Part shown: in pieces, positions 1 to 12,717 of the stretch
Layout of the letters: each line of letters starts with the position of its first letter
Numbering within the stretch: position 1 is the stretch's first letter
NCBI GenBank assembly: GCA_004123355.1
Contig: SCHM01000003.1
Coordinates: 5,599,058-5,663,057, forward strand
From: Amphirosellinia nigrospora
Lineage: Eukaryota > Ascomycota > Sordariomycetes > Xylariales > Xylariaceae
Length of the DNA stretch: 64,000 nucleotides
Direction of reading: 5' to 3'
Notes under the pieces: generated by a model
What the model was told of the DNA's origin: nothing
Seen by the model: only the letters and a program-made list of their open reading frames with translations
Database searches by the model: none
Position numbers and translations under genes: made by a program

Positions 1-2424
1 CGCTACGCTCCAGTACCGCCCGAGCCAAGGGTTCATGCCAATGCCTGGAACTATGGCTACTGGGCGTTCGATAGTTAATCCTGTCATCGACTCTCAATTA
101 GAGCGGTTTGAGGATACTGAGTACTCGTCGTCTTTCTTCGACGAATATGAGAGGAGGGCGATAATTTTTCTGACTTCTCTGGTAGCGGCGATGATGACTT
201 TGACGAGACGACGCTTTGGGAAATCGCAAGCCTACTCCAAACCGACCAAGTCCCGTCCAAGAACAGTCTATTATTTACGCCATTACAGTTTCCCTCCTCA
301 GGGGATGCCTCGGTGCTTACAGATTATGTCGCGGATATGCCATCTGATGACGAATATGGTAATGGCGTATCAACAACGATTCTTACTCCATCCGGAATTA
401 CAGCAGTAGTTGATAATCATATTGTGTCGCATGATATTAGACGACCTTCGTTATGGAACCCAAAGCGCGCCTCTCAAAACGATATGCAAAAATTCGGGTT
501 GCCTCAACACGAAACAGCGGATTGGAACGAGCACTTTGGAGAAATAGTGAGGAGAACTAGATCCAAGGCGTTGGTAAAAGATCTTGAACGCATTCAGAGC
601 AGTAGTTTGTGGTCGCCAATCGTCAAAGCAACGGGGGCTTCAAAAGTATCATTCCTTTGGGAGGCACCAAAGAGCACCAGGGAGCCCCAAGAAATGTCGC
701 TTTCCGCGGAACCAGCGCAGATCCAACCCCAAATTCCGCGCTTATGGTTAAGATCGGGGGCCGCCACCAGCCCTTCTCACTTGGGCTTGCCCGAGCCCGA
801 AGCCCAATTTTGGCATGAGTTAGTATCCCAAGGTAGTGTTGTGAGTAGGTCAAAATCACGAGTTGATTACTCGCCACCACGTATCAGCAGTTCTACGTTA
901 TGGTCTCTGAGCAAGACAACAAACCTTGCAACATTGTGGACTCAGCCTGCATATTCCCAATGCCTGAGGACAATAATCTATTCAGTCCAGGGTCTTTAAG
1001 ACGCGAATACCGCACTACATCCAGACCTCCAGCTGCACTTTCACTTGCTAAAAGGGTATTTCGCTGTAACAACACCGCCCTGGAATCTCTAACATCGACT
1101 GCTCTATGGAGTACCAAGGATTCTACTCCGTCAAACCTTCCACGACGGGTCTCTGGAAACCCAACTCTGATATCCCGCAAATGGCATCGCCATTACCCAA
1201 AGACGGTTGCAGCAACGCAAAGTTATATTGCTGGTCTCTGGAAACCGCCGATGGAAGTAAAAACACAAGAGCCTTTAGGCTTATTTGACTTGAAGAAAAT
1301 AAGCGTGACTTCCGCAGAACCTCAAACCCTCCAGCAGCTTTATTAGCTTCCTCGACGCCTCGTGTCACGAGAGAGAACGCATTAGTTATAACTAGCCAAA
1401 ATCTATGGGCCCCGCAGCCTGTCTTGAAAAAAGAAGAAATCTGTCTTCTTTGGCAAAGAAGGGTACCTGCGAGTAGCAGGGTGCCCACTGTTCAGACTTG
1501 ACGCACCAAGAACCAACTATCGCACTACATCTGCCGACCCTGCCGCGTTGGTAGTGGCTAGAAGGCCAAGGACCATGCAACAGCCATTAGAGCACTCCAG
1601 TCAAATCAGCTATGGGTGAACGATCAGGCTACTCACACAGAATTAGACTGGATTACTATCGGTACCCTCCAGTCCACCAGTCTCCCCATCGTCATCATCC
1701 TCAGCAAGCTCGTCGCCACTCCTCTCTTCAACGGACCGAGTCTTGGAGAAAGAAGCACCTCGACAGTCTCAGCACCAAGTAAAAGTAAAGGGGCCTTTTT
1801 CAGTAACTGGTTTAGCAAGAAAAAGGACAAAAGTTCACCAGTTGCAGATATCCCAGAAGTCCAGCCAACTGTTGCAACCCCGGATATCTCTGTACTACCG
1901 CAAGACTTCATCATTAGAGACCTCGACAATATCCTGACGAAAAGTCCGCCCACACTGCCCTACGACATCGCTACCGACGTACCATTGTCTACAACGCCGA
2001 TTGGAAATCTGCACTCGCTGATGCCGTAACCGCTAGCTACCCTAAGACTCCGTCAAGCGAACGGAATACTGGAATACAGGAAGACATTGTAAATGGCGAG
2101 AACTCAGGGCTCTTGGATTTTGACGTAACCAGACGGCATCCAGTTTTCTTTGGTTCCTTGGAAACAGCCGCGGAAATTGTACACCCAGCTTTCACAGGCT
2201 ATCTCGTCAGAATGCCGATAGAGTCTAGCGAACGACCTACGGATTCGTCTAACATACCCTACCTTTGGGCCCGGTCTATAGACTCACAGGTCACCCTCAG
2301 CAATGGGCTATGGACCGCGTCTAGTCAAATGAATCCGAGCTTTGGTCTCCCTTGCACCAAGCTCAAAAAGATGATTACGCTATCTACCAGTCTACAAGAC
2401 GAAATAATACTACTGATCAATTAG
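1..2424 (+). CDS. Leu-Trp (LW) repeat protein, conserved fungal hypothetical, 5'-partial
   Basis: The left end is cut by the window. A continuous frame at about 170-999 opens with an acidic segment containing DDDFDETTLWEIASLL, then carries short units built around Leu-Trp (SSSLWSP, VSFLWEAP, SSTLWSLS, LATLWTQP, TTGLWKPNS, AGLWKPP, QNLWAPQP). A second conserved element, YRTTSxPPAAL, recurs at about 1004, 1313 and 1517 in different frames. The same protein therefore continues through at least five frame changes up to the stop at 2424. No enzymatic domain is recognisable; the low complexity suggests a scaffold or disordered protein. Proteins with this acidic LWEIASLL block look conserved in filamentous ascomycetes, but I cannot name the family. 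The frame changes may be indel errors or decay. Confidence 0.55.
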
Positions 2425-2766
2425 TATCCGATGTAACTATTAGTTTCGGGAAACAGGGTTGTGGAAACGTAGCGATGAGAGCAGCCGCCCGCGCCACCCT
2501 TCTTCACTTCGGAAAAACTGGTTAGAGGATTCTGTGAACAAAGGTTTACTCGGATTGAGCTGCGATATTAGTTGAAGTTGAGATAGCTGAAATCTAGCAT
2601 AGTGGTCTAATAAGCTCGTGCACATATTCTTATTTGTCTACTAGTTATGTATCATTATTGCAAATATACCTATACAATATAACTGGCACAGTTAAACAAA
2701 GCATGGTAAATTCTTCAAAAATGCTTAATATAAAGTTCGACTAAGTAGCCCCGTATAGGTATTTAT
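2425..2766. other. Convergent intergenic gap
   Basis: About 340 bp between the 3' ends of the LW-repeat gene and the GH31 gene. It is AT-rich and should hold the two 3' UTRs. I see no coding signal or RNA gene. Confidence 0.6.
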
Positions 2767-5275
2767 TCAAAGCCATTGGATTGTTTTCAGATACGACTCG
2801 TCAACTTGCCGACCATTGTCACTCGTAGTCCATGTTCCTTTCAGTAGCTCCTTGCCTTTCAACTCACCGCCCGAGCCAAATGTCAGCGTCCCTAGCGCAT
2901 TGCCTTCGTTGTCGACAACTTCAGCGCTCGCTCCATCCCTAGCTTGGTAGATGCAAACCTCAACATCTTCAGCATAATCATAGACAGCACCCTTCACCTC
3001 AGGTTTACCGAGGATGAGTACTGTGTTCTCACGCACATAAAGCGGTAGGCTTCCGAATCCGTGCTTCTCCCTGAACCAGCCGGGGCCCTCCCTGATCTGA
3101 TTTGTGAAGAAAGAAGTCCACTTGCCCTTTGGTAAATAGAACTCGGCTTCGCCGGACTCCTCAAATACCGGCGCAGCGAGCAGACTGTCGCCAATCATGA
3201 ACTGGCGATCAAGATACCACGAAGTTTGATCGTCGGGAAACTCAAGACACATGGCTCTCAACGAGAGCGGCCAGCCATTCTCGACAGCCTTTGCGCCCTG
3301 TGCATATAAATATGGCATGAGTCTCGTCTTCAGCGCCGTCCACTTCGCCAGCGTACGCGAGCAGCCTTCCGGATTTATCATCGTTGTCGATCGTCCATGG
3401 TACACGGTACGAGCTGCTGCCGTGAAGCCGACTGTGCGAGCACAGCAGCCCGAACGCTACCCAGCGCTTGTAGATCCACGGCGCCGGATATCCCTCGAAC
3501 CCACCGATGTCGTTCGACCAGAAGGCGTAGCCGCATAGTCCAAGGCCGAGCCCGCCACGTACGGATTCGGCCATTGATTCGGGCGTGGACTCGCAGTCAC
3601 CGCCCCAGACGAGTGGGAAGCGCTGCGTGCCGCACATGCGGACCGCGCAAAAAGAACAGCCTCGGACGTACCGTAGCGGGCCTGCAGTGCTTCATATACA
3701 ACTTTATTATAGGTGAAGGCGTAGTAGTTCTGCCCATTTGTCAGTATCAATAGTTAAACATTGATGCTCCAAAAGTTGAAGATAAACCTACATGCATCTT
3801 ATGAGGATCAACTGATTTGTCGAACCATCGACGTCTAGAGTAGGTATCCTCTCTTCCAAAGTCCGTCTTGATACAGTCGACACCTGGTCAAAAAGGCCAT
3901 TGAGGCACTCAACATACCACTTCACGGCGTCGGGGTTAGTAAAATCAACGAACCCATACCCGCTTGCCATAAGTCCCACTGCCAAACATCACCATTCTTT
4001 CGTTTCAACAGGTATCCTTCTCAGCGGCAGTCTTAAATGCTGCGCCATGCTGCGCGATATAGGGGTTGATCCACACACAGACTTTCTTAACCAACCCAGA
4101 CTCCTTCAGACGGGAGATTTGCGCTTTAGGATCGGGGAAGCGCTCGAGTCGAAGACGAAGTCTGTCCAAGTAAAAGCCTATTACAGTATGGTGAACTTAG
4201 TTGAAACAAGACACGGGATATACAAGTGGTTGGATTATGGCCCACCTTCATCCAAAAGCATCATAATGGAAAACGTCAACCTGCGTATCTCGCTCCTTCA
4301 TCCCCTCCAAAAACGAATTGACAGTCGCCTCGTCGTAATTGGTAGTAAAGCTCGTGCTGAGCCACAGACCAAAGCTCCAACTAGGCACCATACTAGGTTT
4401 TCCTGTGAGGACCGAGTACCGCCGCAACACGTCCTTGGCGTGGGCCCATAGATTATGTACCACTTCAGCCTCTGGCCCTCAACGCTTGTCTGCACACGAC
4501 TACATCGCTCGCTCCCGATCTCCAGATCCACCTTACCTGGCGTGTCTATGAATATGCCGTAGCCGCGCGAGCTGAGCCAGAACGAGATGTTCTTGTACGC
4601 CTGGTCGCTCGAGGTGCCGCCGTCGGCGTTCCACAGCGATATCGACTGTCCGACTTTATTGAAGGCCCGAATCTCTCCCCGAGCCCGTGGACGGACTCGC
4701 CGATGCCTAGCGTCGTTTGGGTGAAGATGTAGTGTTTGAAATCTCTCATGTCTCCCGTTTGCATGGGGTTGCTTGGCGCCGGGTTGTACGCCAAGCCTAC
4801 ACTGCGCCCGAGCAAAGATGTCAAGGCCTTTGATCCATCTGTACTGTGAAAACGGATGTCGAATGTGTGCTGGTCCGGGTGTATAGTTGCTGACAACGTA
4901 CCGGCGCTCATCGTAGTCCCCTTATCCCCTTTACTGACTTGAGGTTCGATCTTTGGTTGTCCATCAGGGAAGAGATCGAAATGTGGCCCCTTGAGTGCTG
5001 CTCCAGCCCAGTGCGTCGTCTCGACGGATATAATTCCATCGGATGCTGCTTCTATATCCTGATATTCTCTTTAGCTACAACGTATGACCCTGTTTAAACG
5101 AGTGAAACTCACGATGGTTAATGTGCTTTGATTTAGGGTATCTCCCCGCCTAATGATTTTCCGCGTCGGGCATAGTAGACTCAACCCCTTTTCTATGTGC
5201 GTGATGTTATAGACGTCTTCAGCATATTCCACCCTCATCCCTCGGCCGTCAACACATGCCATCACGGAACTTCAT
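2767..5275 (-). CDS. GH31 alpha-xylosidase / alpha-glucosidase (YicI-like)
   Basis: Hydrolyses alpha-linked xylose or glucose from oligosaccharide ends; no signal peptide is seen, so probably intracellular. The start at 5275 gives MKFRDGM..., matching the family N-terminus. In order follow VHGLGERFGP (N-terminal beta domain), VPSWSFGLWLSTSF, the nucleophile block GVDCIKTDFG, the acid/base block RFPLVWGGDCEST, FWSNDIGGFEG, GSSSYRVPW and RLMPYLYAQG, ending in a beta-sandwich to the stop at 2767. Introns are supported at 5059-5112 and 3730-3791, with another near 4190-4245 between WMK and AFTWTDFVF. At least seven single-base frame changes break the reading, including around the nucleophile. Those near 5235-5260 and 4240 are each explained by one base missing from a G or T run. 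All catalytic motifs survive, so sequence error is more likely than decay. Substrate (xylose or glucose) is not decided. Confidence 0.85.
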
Positions 5276-6137
5276 CTTGGATTGTCAATGTTGCGAATTG
5301 CAAATTGCAAATTGGTATTCTCGTCGTGGGTTTGTCCTTGTTCATTTAACTTAAATCGAGGTTATCTACATATTTAGATAGAGGGGATCACAGAATATTG
5401 AATCTGGTACCATTGTGATGTTAGTTGAGTCGTGAGGGATGGCAATAGACAAGGGCCCGCTCTCGTAATCTCGACATAAAGCTGCCCGAGCATTCTCGAG
5501 GCCAAAATCAAACGACATGCGATGCGACGGAACCCGGGCCGTGACTGCGAGTGCGGGGCATTTTTGAACAGCATTCAAGTGCTGCAAAATGATTCGCAGC
5601 ATGCCCAGAAAGTGGTAATTCGCGTTGTATGCATCGGAAGCGGCAGTGCGGTGTTCTAAGTTCCACTCACGGCCGCCGTGGCTTCGGTTCGTGGTGGTTC
5701 ACGGTGGAATGCTTCCCCACCAATACGAGAAGAAACTCCTTTCCTCAAATTTGGGGGTCATGAAGTGCGCTTGTACACTTTCTCCAACAGCTGAACCCCA
5801 ACTCATCTCCAAATTTCCCCTCCGGAACAGGCGCCCGAACTCCATTCCAAGAGCTCTCTAAGAGCTTAATGGTCTGCATATTTTAAACGAGGCGCATCAA
5901 TGGCTCGGTAAGGCGGTGATGGGGGTTTTCTTAGCTCCCTCTATGTGCGTAAGATCTTGAATGCGGGAAGAAGTGTTTCCCTATCGATGGTAAATATTGT
6001 ATAATCCCCGTAGCTGCTTAGCCCTGCCCTAGACTACACGTGGTATATATAGGTACAATGCTACGCCGGCTATTACGTGTTTGGTGATATGTTGCCATTG
6101 CTATATTGTTACCTCTCTCCGATTCCGACTAATCGAA
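5276..6137. promoter_or_regulatory. Shared divergent promoter of the GH31 and GH3 genes
   Basis: About 860 bp lies between two divergently transcribed glycosidase starts. A TATATATA element at 6044-6051 sits 87-94 bp before the GH3 start. Short reading frames in this stretch look like chance. Co-regulation of the pair is inferred from layout only. Confidence 0.5.
6044..6051 (+). promoter_or_regulatory. TATA box of the GH3 gene
   Basis: TATATATA at a suitable distance (about 90 bp) from the chosen start codon at 6138. Confidence 0.45.
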
Positions 6138-9028
6138 ATGGCGAAAATGAGGGACTGTATCACAGCTTTCCTCGCAATCCTCACTGCTCTTGCACCTGGC
6201 GTGTTAGGTGACAATAGGAACTCCACGCCAGCATACAAAGATGCTCATGCTCCAGTTGAGAGCAGAGTGGCTGATTTGTTGTCGAGGATGACAATTGAGG
6301 AGAAGACGTCCCAATTGGTCCAAGGAGACCTTCGAAATTGGCTCAACATCGACGATTTCTCGCATAACGAAACCGGACTCGAGTTCAATATGGAGTACCG
6401 TGGAGGCCAATTCTACGTTGGTGTACCCATACCGTGGAACGAGCTTAGCAAGGGTATCAAGAGCGGCCAAGACTACCTAATGAACAAAACGAGACTTGGG
6501 ATACCTGCGTTTGCGCAGACTGAGGGTATTCAGTTAGTTCCCTGGAGCCTTTTCCATGCCCTTTTGACAAATTTTGGCCTCAGTTGCTCCTGTATGCCCC
6601 CGAGACATTGATCAAATTTCGCTCATTATTTAATTACTGACTGCGGTGGTTAAACAGCGGCTTTCTTATCCCGAATGCCACCATTTTCAACTCGCCAATC
6701 GCCCAAGCCTGCTCCTTTAATCCAGATCTGATCGAAAAGATGGGCAAGGCTATAGCACAGGAGTCTCGAGCGTTGGGAGTCAATCAGATATTCGGCCCCC
6801 TCGCTGATTTAGCTCGTGAGCTACGGTTTGGCCGTGTTGAGGAAACTTACGGAGAAGACGGCTATTTGTAAGAACATATCTTCATCAAAATCGCCTAGAA
6901 CGTTGACCGTTTACTCGTTTTCAGAGCGGGAGAGATGGCACACGCGTACGTGAAGGGTCTCCAGTCGCTCAATGTCACGGCGATGGTGAAGCATTTTGTA
7001 AGAGGACTCCCGAAAACCGGATGAAACCATGCTGACTAGACACACGCAATAAGGCGGCCTTCGCAACCCCAGAACAGGGTATTAACACGGCGCCTGTTCA
7101 CGGCGGCGAACGAGAACTTCGTACTACATATCTTCCTTCATTCAAGCGAGCGATCGTCGACGCTAATGCGTTCGCAATCATGAGTGCCTACCACAGCTAC
7201 GACGGCGTCCCAGCGGTTGCTGACAAGCATACACTAACTGATATACTGCGAGGCGAATGGGGTTACAAATACTTTGTGAGTTGAGCGGTCCTCTTGCCGA
7301 GGCAGACGAACCTAATCGGCAAGTTTATAGGTCTCGAGTGATGCAGGTGGCACAGATCGATTGGTAAGGAATTCTAACAATTGTTTTATTGTCTTGACGA
7401 TTTCAGGGATAGAAATACTCAATCTAAATAAGCGCCGTCCCTGAACACTTCTAAAGAGTTTATAAATTATGCTCATGATGACGATAACTAACTCTGAATC
7501 ATGCAGTGCGACGCTTTTAGGATGTGCGAATCCGACCCCATAGATTCGCACGCAGTTGTCAACTACGTAAGTAATTCAATTATGATGGGTTATATTATAA
7601 TAGCTGATGTGATGATAACAGGCTCTTCCTGCTGGCAATGATGTTGAAATGGGCGGCGGTTCCTACAATTTCGAGAAGATCCCTGAAATGGTCGAAGCCG
7701 GTAAATTGTCAATCGAAGTTGTCGACGAGGCAGTCTCACGAGTTTTGCGGGCCAAGTTTGAGACGGGTATGTTCGAGACCCCTTTCACGGGAGTCTCAGA
7801 GAAGGAGCAACCCGAATACATTCACACGTCGGAGATCGTTGCGCTCGCACGTCAGCTCGATGCTGAGTCTATTGTTCTCCTCGAAAATCACAATAAGATA
7901 CTGCCGTTAAAGAAGGATGCTAATATTGCGGTTATTGGACCCATGGCTCATGGTTTCATGAATGTGAGTGATCATGAACGTATCACAGTCTGCTAGCGAC
8001 TGACATAATTTACCTTAGTACGGAGATTACGTGCCCTTCGGATCGCAGTATAGGGGCGTGACGCCGCTTGATGGCATTACTCAAGCTGCTAGTAAGGGCA
8101 CAGTTACCTACGCGAAAGGGTGCGAGCGATGGTCGAGCAATCAGTCAGGCTTCGACGAGGCCATCGCCGCCGCTGAGTCAGCCGATGTTGCGGTTGTCGT
8201 CGTAGGCACCTGGTCGCGCGATCAGGACGAACTCTGGGCCGGTCTCAACGCGACGACTGGCGAACATGTTGATGTACACAACCTCAACCTAGTCGGGGCG
8301 ATGCCGCATCTCGTGAAAGCCATCATCGATACAGGCAAGCCAACGGTCGTAGTATTCAGCTCGGGCAAACCTATCACGGAGCCCTGGATTTCAGAAGCAG
8401 CATCGGCGCTCGTCCAGCAGTTCTACCCGTCGGAAGAGGGCGGGCACGCGCTGGCTGACGTGCTGTTTGGAGACGTTAACCCATCCGGCCGCCTTTCGGT
8501 GTCATTCCCTCACGACGTCGGCACCACGCCAATCTATTACGACTATCTCAACTCGGCGCGCGCCTTTCCGGACCCGGGCGCGGTATATCCCAACGGCACT
8601 ATTGTTTTTGGGCACAATTACGTGCTCTCGACGCCTTTACCACTATATTCATTCGGCTACGGCCTCTCGTACAGCACTTTCTCCTATGCTAACCTAGCAC
8701 TGTCTAAGAAAACAGCGTCGGCTAGTGACACTATTACAGTGACAGTGGATGTCACGAATACCTCAGATCGAGACGGGGCTGAAGTTGTGCAACTTTATGT
8801 CACGGACGTAGTGAGCAGCGTCGTAGTTCCAAACAAACTTCTCAAGGGATTTGCAAAGGTTGATATCAAAGCTGGGGAGACTGAGACGGTGAGCATCGAG
8901 CTCAATGTACAAGAGCTCGGTCTTTGGGACCTGTCTATGAAGTACGTTGTTGAGCCAGGGCCTTCGTCATCTCCGTCGGAAGCTCAAGCGAAGATCTTCG
9001 AGCGAATACTACCCTTACCGTTGCTTAA
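6138..9028 (+). CDS. Secreted GH3 beta-glucosidase
   Basis: Removes terminal beta-linked glucose from oligosaccharides or glycosides. The start at 6138 is chosen because it gives a clean signal peptide (MAKMRDCITAFLAILTALAP, cleaved after GVLG); an in-frame ATG at 6081 would bury it. Eight exons are supported by GT-AG introns with matching phases: 6533-6657, 6868-6924, 6998-7053, 7276-7330, 7364-7506, 7567-7621 and 7964-8018. Motifs include SRMTIEEKTSQL, FGPLADLAREL, MVKHFAAFATPEQG, the nucleophile block VSSDAGGTDRL, VLLENHNKILPL, PSGRLSVSFPHDVG, SFGYGLSYSTF and a C-terminal fibronectin III-like domain. The normal ending (FVISVGSSSEDLRANTTL, stop at 9026-9028) is one frame away from the main exon, so one indel lies near 8950. 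The long final exon otherwise reads open. Nucleophile motif SDA replaces the commoner SDW. Divergent to the GH31 gene. Confidence 0.9.
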
Positions 9029-10039
9029 TCGAGAGATGGAATATCCGTGGGCGAGCATCTAAGTAAAGACAGGTAGTGATTATAATGCCTACATCCCGTA
9101 ATTTTTACGGTGTTTGAATTAGGATTATAAGACGTGAACACTAGGAATAATTTATCGATGCTGCGGGTTTTGTAAGTGTAGATACCTCGGTTCATTGCGA
9201 AGCTCAACTCGTAAAAACTTGAAATATGGCAGCTGAGATTATCAAATAACCCCCCTGCTATAGGCCCGACCGGGAATTGTGGCCTGTGAAAGGTACCCAA
9301 GACCACCTGCAGCAGCGTTTACCATTCACCCCAGCCCCAAGCGGCCAATGTGACTTCGCATTGGGTAGCAGCCGTAACATTCCATCCAATCGCGTAGGCC
9401 GCCGGCCCGGCACTACGTAATAGACCATGTGATTGCTGGTGCACTGCTACACGGCCTACAGCACAGGTTACAGCAATGCGCTGTCCAGCTATTCTACCCC
9501 TGCCCCTATTCCGATCCCTATCCCTCCCTCCTCCACTGCTGGCTGGCTTACATAGTAGAAGGAATAAAAACAAAAGCAAGCGACATGCAAGACAGTTCGC
9601 TTGCATTCATCGCCGCCCTGATCGACCCAGCCTTTGACCGTATTAGATGCCGGTCTAGGATGGATCTGGTATCGTGCCTTTACGCATTCCAATGGTTGCC
9701 TCTCTGGGATCCGCGCATCGTCATCGCCTATGCAAGTCTGGAAAGCTTGGCCACCAGGTTCGCTCTGCGTGACTTGGTGACCTGCTTTTTGGGCACTCTC
9801 TCCCTCCATTAGCATGTGTTGTAACATCATGGTCCGGTAGGGCCAGCACAAGTTCATTTAAATTAGTAGGGACATCCACACCGCATGCATATTGCAAGGC
9901 ACGACCAGGTACCAGTCTGGTGGCTGAAGTCATATAACCTTGAGCTTTCACCTGCGGTGGGCTTTTCCTCGTGTACTCGTTGGCCCAAGTCAAAAAGAAC
10001 GGCCGCCACTGTAGCAGTAGCCGTGAATTTGTCAACACG
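9029..10039. other. Intergenic region upstream of neutral ceramidase
   Basis: About 1 kb holding the GH3 3' UTR and the ceramidase promoter. Reading frames on both strands overlap one another and carry no recognisable motif. I see no RNA gene. Confidence 0.5.
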
Positions 10040-12717
10040 ATGGCGTTGAACTCTCATCAACGCGCTCCAGCACCACGGAGGGCTGGCTTCGTCATATTTT
10101 CTATTGTGTCGCTCCTGGTATTAGGCGTCTTCTTGGCGTCTAACATCCAGGGATCGGTGGAAAGACATGAATTTGACTTCGATAAGACCGCGCGCACAAA
10201 ACCGTCCTCCTCCTCAAACGCACGGGCGGAGGCAAAAGGCGATAAATACCTTATCGGTGTAGGCAAGGGGGATATCACTGGTCCTACTGGTATGCAAACA
10301 GCCTTTTAAATTACGGTTTCTTATGTCGTCCAAACTACAGACGGCGTTCGTACTTTTATATGATAATTATTAGCTCAATACTAACTTATTGTGCAAACAA
10401 GTCGAGGTTAACTTTGGTGTACGCATCATCCAATTTCTAGCCTTTTTCAGCCTCACAGACAGTATCTACTGAGACACCTCCTAACGCTAAAATATAGGGT
10501 TATGCAGACCTTAGCCAGGTGGGAACTGGGCTTAGACAGAGGGTATTCTCGCGCGCTTTCATTGTTGGTGATGTGAATAACCCGAAAGATCGATTCGTAT
10601 ACCTCGTCCTTGACATGGCGACTGGTGACACAGCTGTGCGATATGGAATTCTCGAAGGCATCGCAGCCCTCGGTAGCGACTACTCCGTCTATGGCCAAAG
10701 TAATGTTGCTGTCACTGGCACACATTCGCACTCAGGCCCTGGCGCTTGGTGGAACTATCTACTACCACAGATCACCAGCTTTGGCTTCAGCAAGCAGGCT
10801 TATCAGGCCGTCGTAGATGGAGCTGTCTTGTCTGTAAAACGAGCTCACGAATCTCTAACCGAGGTAAGTAGAAACATGAGAACTTTATAGATCATAGACT
10901 AATACTTGGCCAACCAGGGATATCTCGATTACGGTAAGTCTTGGTATTGTAAGTAGAGTGATTGAAAGCCAGCTGACCGATTCTTAGGAGCTGTAAACAT
11001 TACCGACGGTAACCTGAGCCGAAGCTTGTATGCCTACATGAATAACCCAGCCAAGGAGAGAGCTCAATATAGTGACTCGGTGGACAAGGAGATGACTGTG
11101 CTCAAGTTTCAACGCGCTTCTGACAGCAAAAACATGGGTATCCTGACCTGGTTCCCTGTCCACGGCACGTCCGTTTACCAGAACAATACCCACGTGACCG
11201 GCGACAACAAGGGTGTCGCAGAGCTTATGTTCGAGAAAGCAATGGAGGGCGAGGCTTCAGCTGCGGACGGCTTCGTTGCAGGGTTTTCCCAATCGAATGT
11301 TGGCGATACAACACCCAATGTTCTCGGCGCATGGTAAGCAGCAAAAACCGCAGATAAACAACCGGTATGGATATTGACAAGATATAAGGTGTGATGATGG
11401 CTCGGGTCAGATGTGTAGCTATGAAAACAGCACCTGCGCTGATGGCAAGTCGCAAGCCTGTCATGGACGGGGCCCATTATTCGGTAATCTGGATCTTGGC
11501 GTAGCAAGTTGCTATGAGATAGGAAAGAAGCAGTATGATGGAGCTCGATCCGTATACGTATGTATCTCTCCTATTTCGATATTTTAGCGACTAACTTTGG
11601 CTATCAGGACAACCTTGACTCGACAGGCACTGCTGTTGTCGGTTCGACCGTCAAATCTTTCCATTTCTATCAGGACATGTCCTTTTGGAAATTCCAGTTA
11701 GAAAATGGGCAAGAAGTACAGACTTGCCCCTCGGCACTTGGATACTCGTTTGCCGCGGGCACCACGGACGGCCCCGGGCATTTGATTTTACGCAAGCAGA
11801 CTCAGGCACACCTAGTGCCAGCCCTGTCTGGGAGGTTGTGAAGGCCTTGCTCAAGGAGCCTTCCGCAGAGCAGAAGGCCTGTCAAATGCCAAAACCTGTT
11901 CTTCTCGACATCGGCGAACTCTCAACCCCATACGCGTGGGGCCCCAATATTGCCGACATTCAGGTATTTCGTGCAGGCCAGCTCGTCATTATCGTCAGCC
12001 CAAGTGAGGCCACCACAATGGCCGGCCGCAGATGGCGTGCCGCTATCAAGACAGCAGCGGAAGACATCACCGAAGCCGAGCCTAAGGTTGTCATTGGTGG
12101 TCCGGCTAACTCATACTGCCACTACGTCACTACTCCTGAGGAGTACGCTATTCAACGCTACGAGGGAGCGAGCACGCTCTTCGGCCAATATGAACTGCCC
12201 GCGTACATCAACCTCACCGTCAGCAATCTCAAATACCTAGCACCGGATGCAACAAGCTCTCCGCCCCCAGGCCCTAGCCCTCCTGACAACCGCGACAACA
12301 GTTTGTCATTCATCACGGGTGTGGTTCAGGATAACCCGCCTTTGGGGAAGAAATTTGGCACTGTGACAACGCAGCCATCCTCGACATATGCCCGTGGCGC
12401 AGTAGCCTCGGCAGTATTTGTGGGCGCAAACCCACGCAACAACCTGCGTCTCGAGGGCACCTTCGCCGCGGTCGAGCAACTGGGCGCTGACGGAAGCACC
12501 TGGACACAGGTCCGCGATGACACTGACTGGTCGCTTGTGTACACGTGGAACCGCACTAACGAGGTTCTCGGCTATAGCGAGGCCACCATTTCCTGGGACA
12601 GGGGTCGATGGCACACCTGGTACTTATAGGTTTAAGTACTTTGGTGACAGTAAGGCACTACTTACTGGTGCTATTACCGCATTCACGGGAACAAGCAATA
12701 GCTTCAAGCTTACGTAG
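10040..12717 (+). CDS. Neutral/alkaline ceramidase
   Basis: Cleaves ceramide to sphingosine and fatty acid. An N-terminal hydrophobic segment (AGFVIFSIVSLLVLGVFLAS) acts as signal or anchor, so the enzyme faces the lumen or cell surface. Seven exons are joined by introns 10290-10401, 10419-10497, 10864-10917, 10934-10987, 11334-11388 and 11558-11607, all GT-AG with matching phases. Motifs: VGKGDITGPT, TGTHSHSGPGAWW (metal-binding), FPVHGTSVYQNNT, QSNVGDTTPNVLGAW (active-site loop), FAAGTTDGPG, GGPANSYCHYVTTPEEY and a C-terminal domain ending FKYFGDSKALLTG. Two frame changes remain: near 11777, where GHFDF needs one more T in a T run, and near 12605 beside a GGGG run. At the position of the catalytic serine (GDVSPN in human and bacterial enzymes) the sequence reads GDTTPN. 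Family assignment is secure. Confidence 0.9.

Noticed and set aside
3251-4451. Plus-strand frames opposite the GH31 gene
   Set aside because: They are antisense shadows of the GH31 coding sequence, whose motifs are unmistakable.
9429-9857. Overlapping frames of over 120 codons on both strands upstream of ceramidase
   Set aside because: They mirror each other, lack motifs and sit where a promoter is expected.
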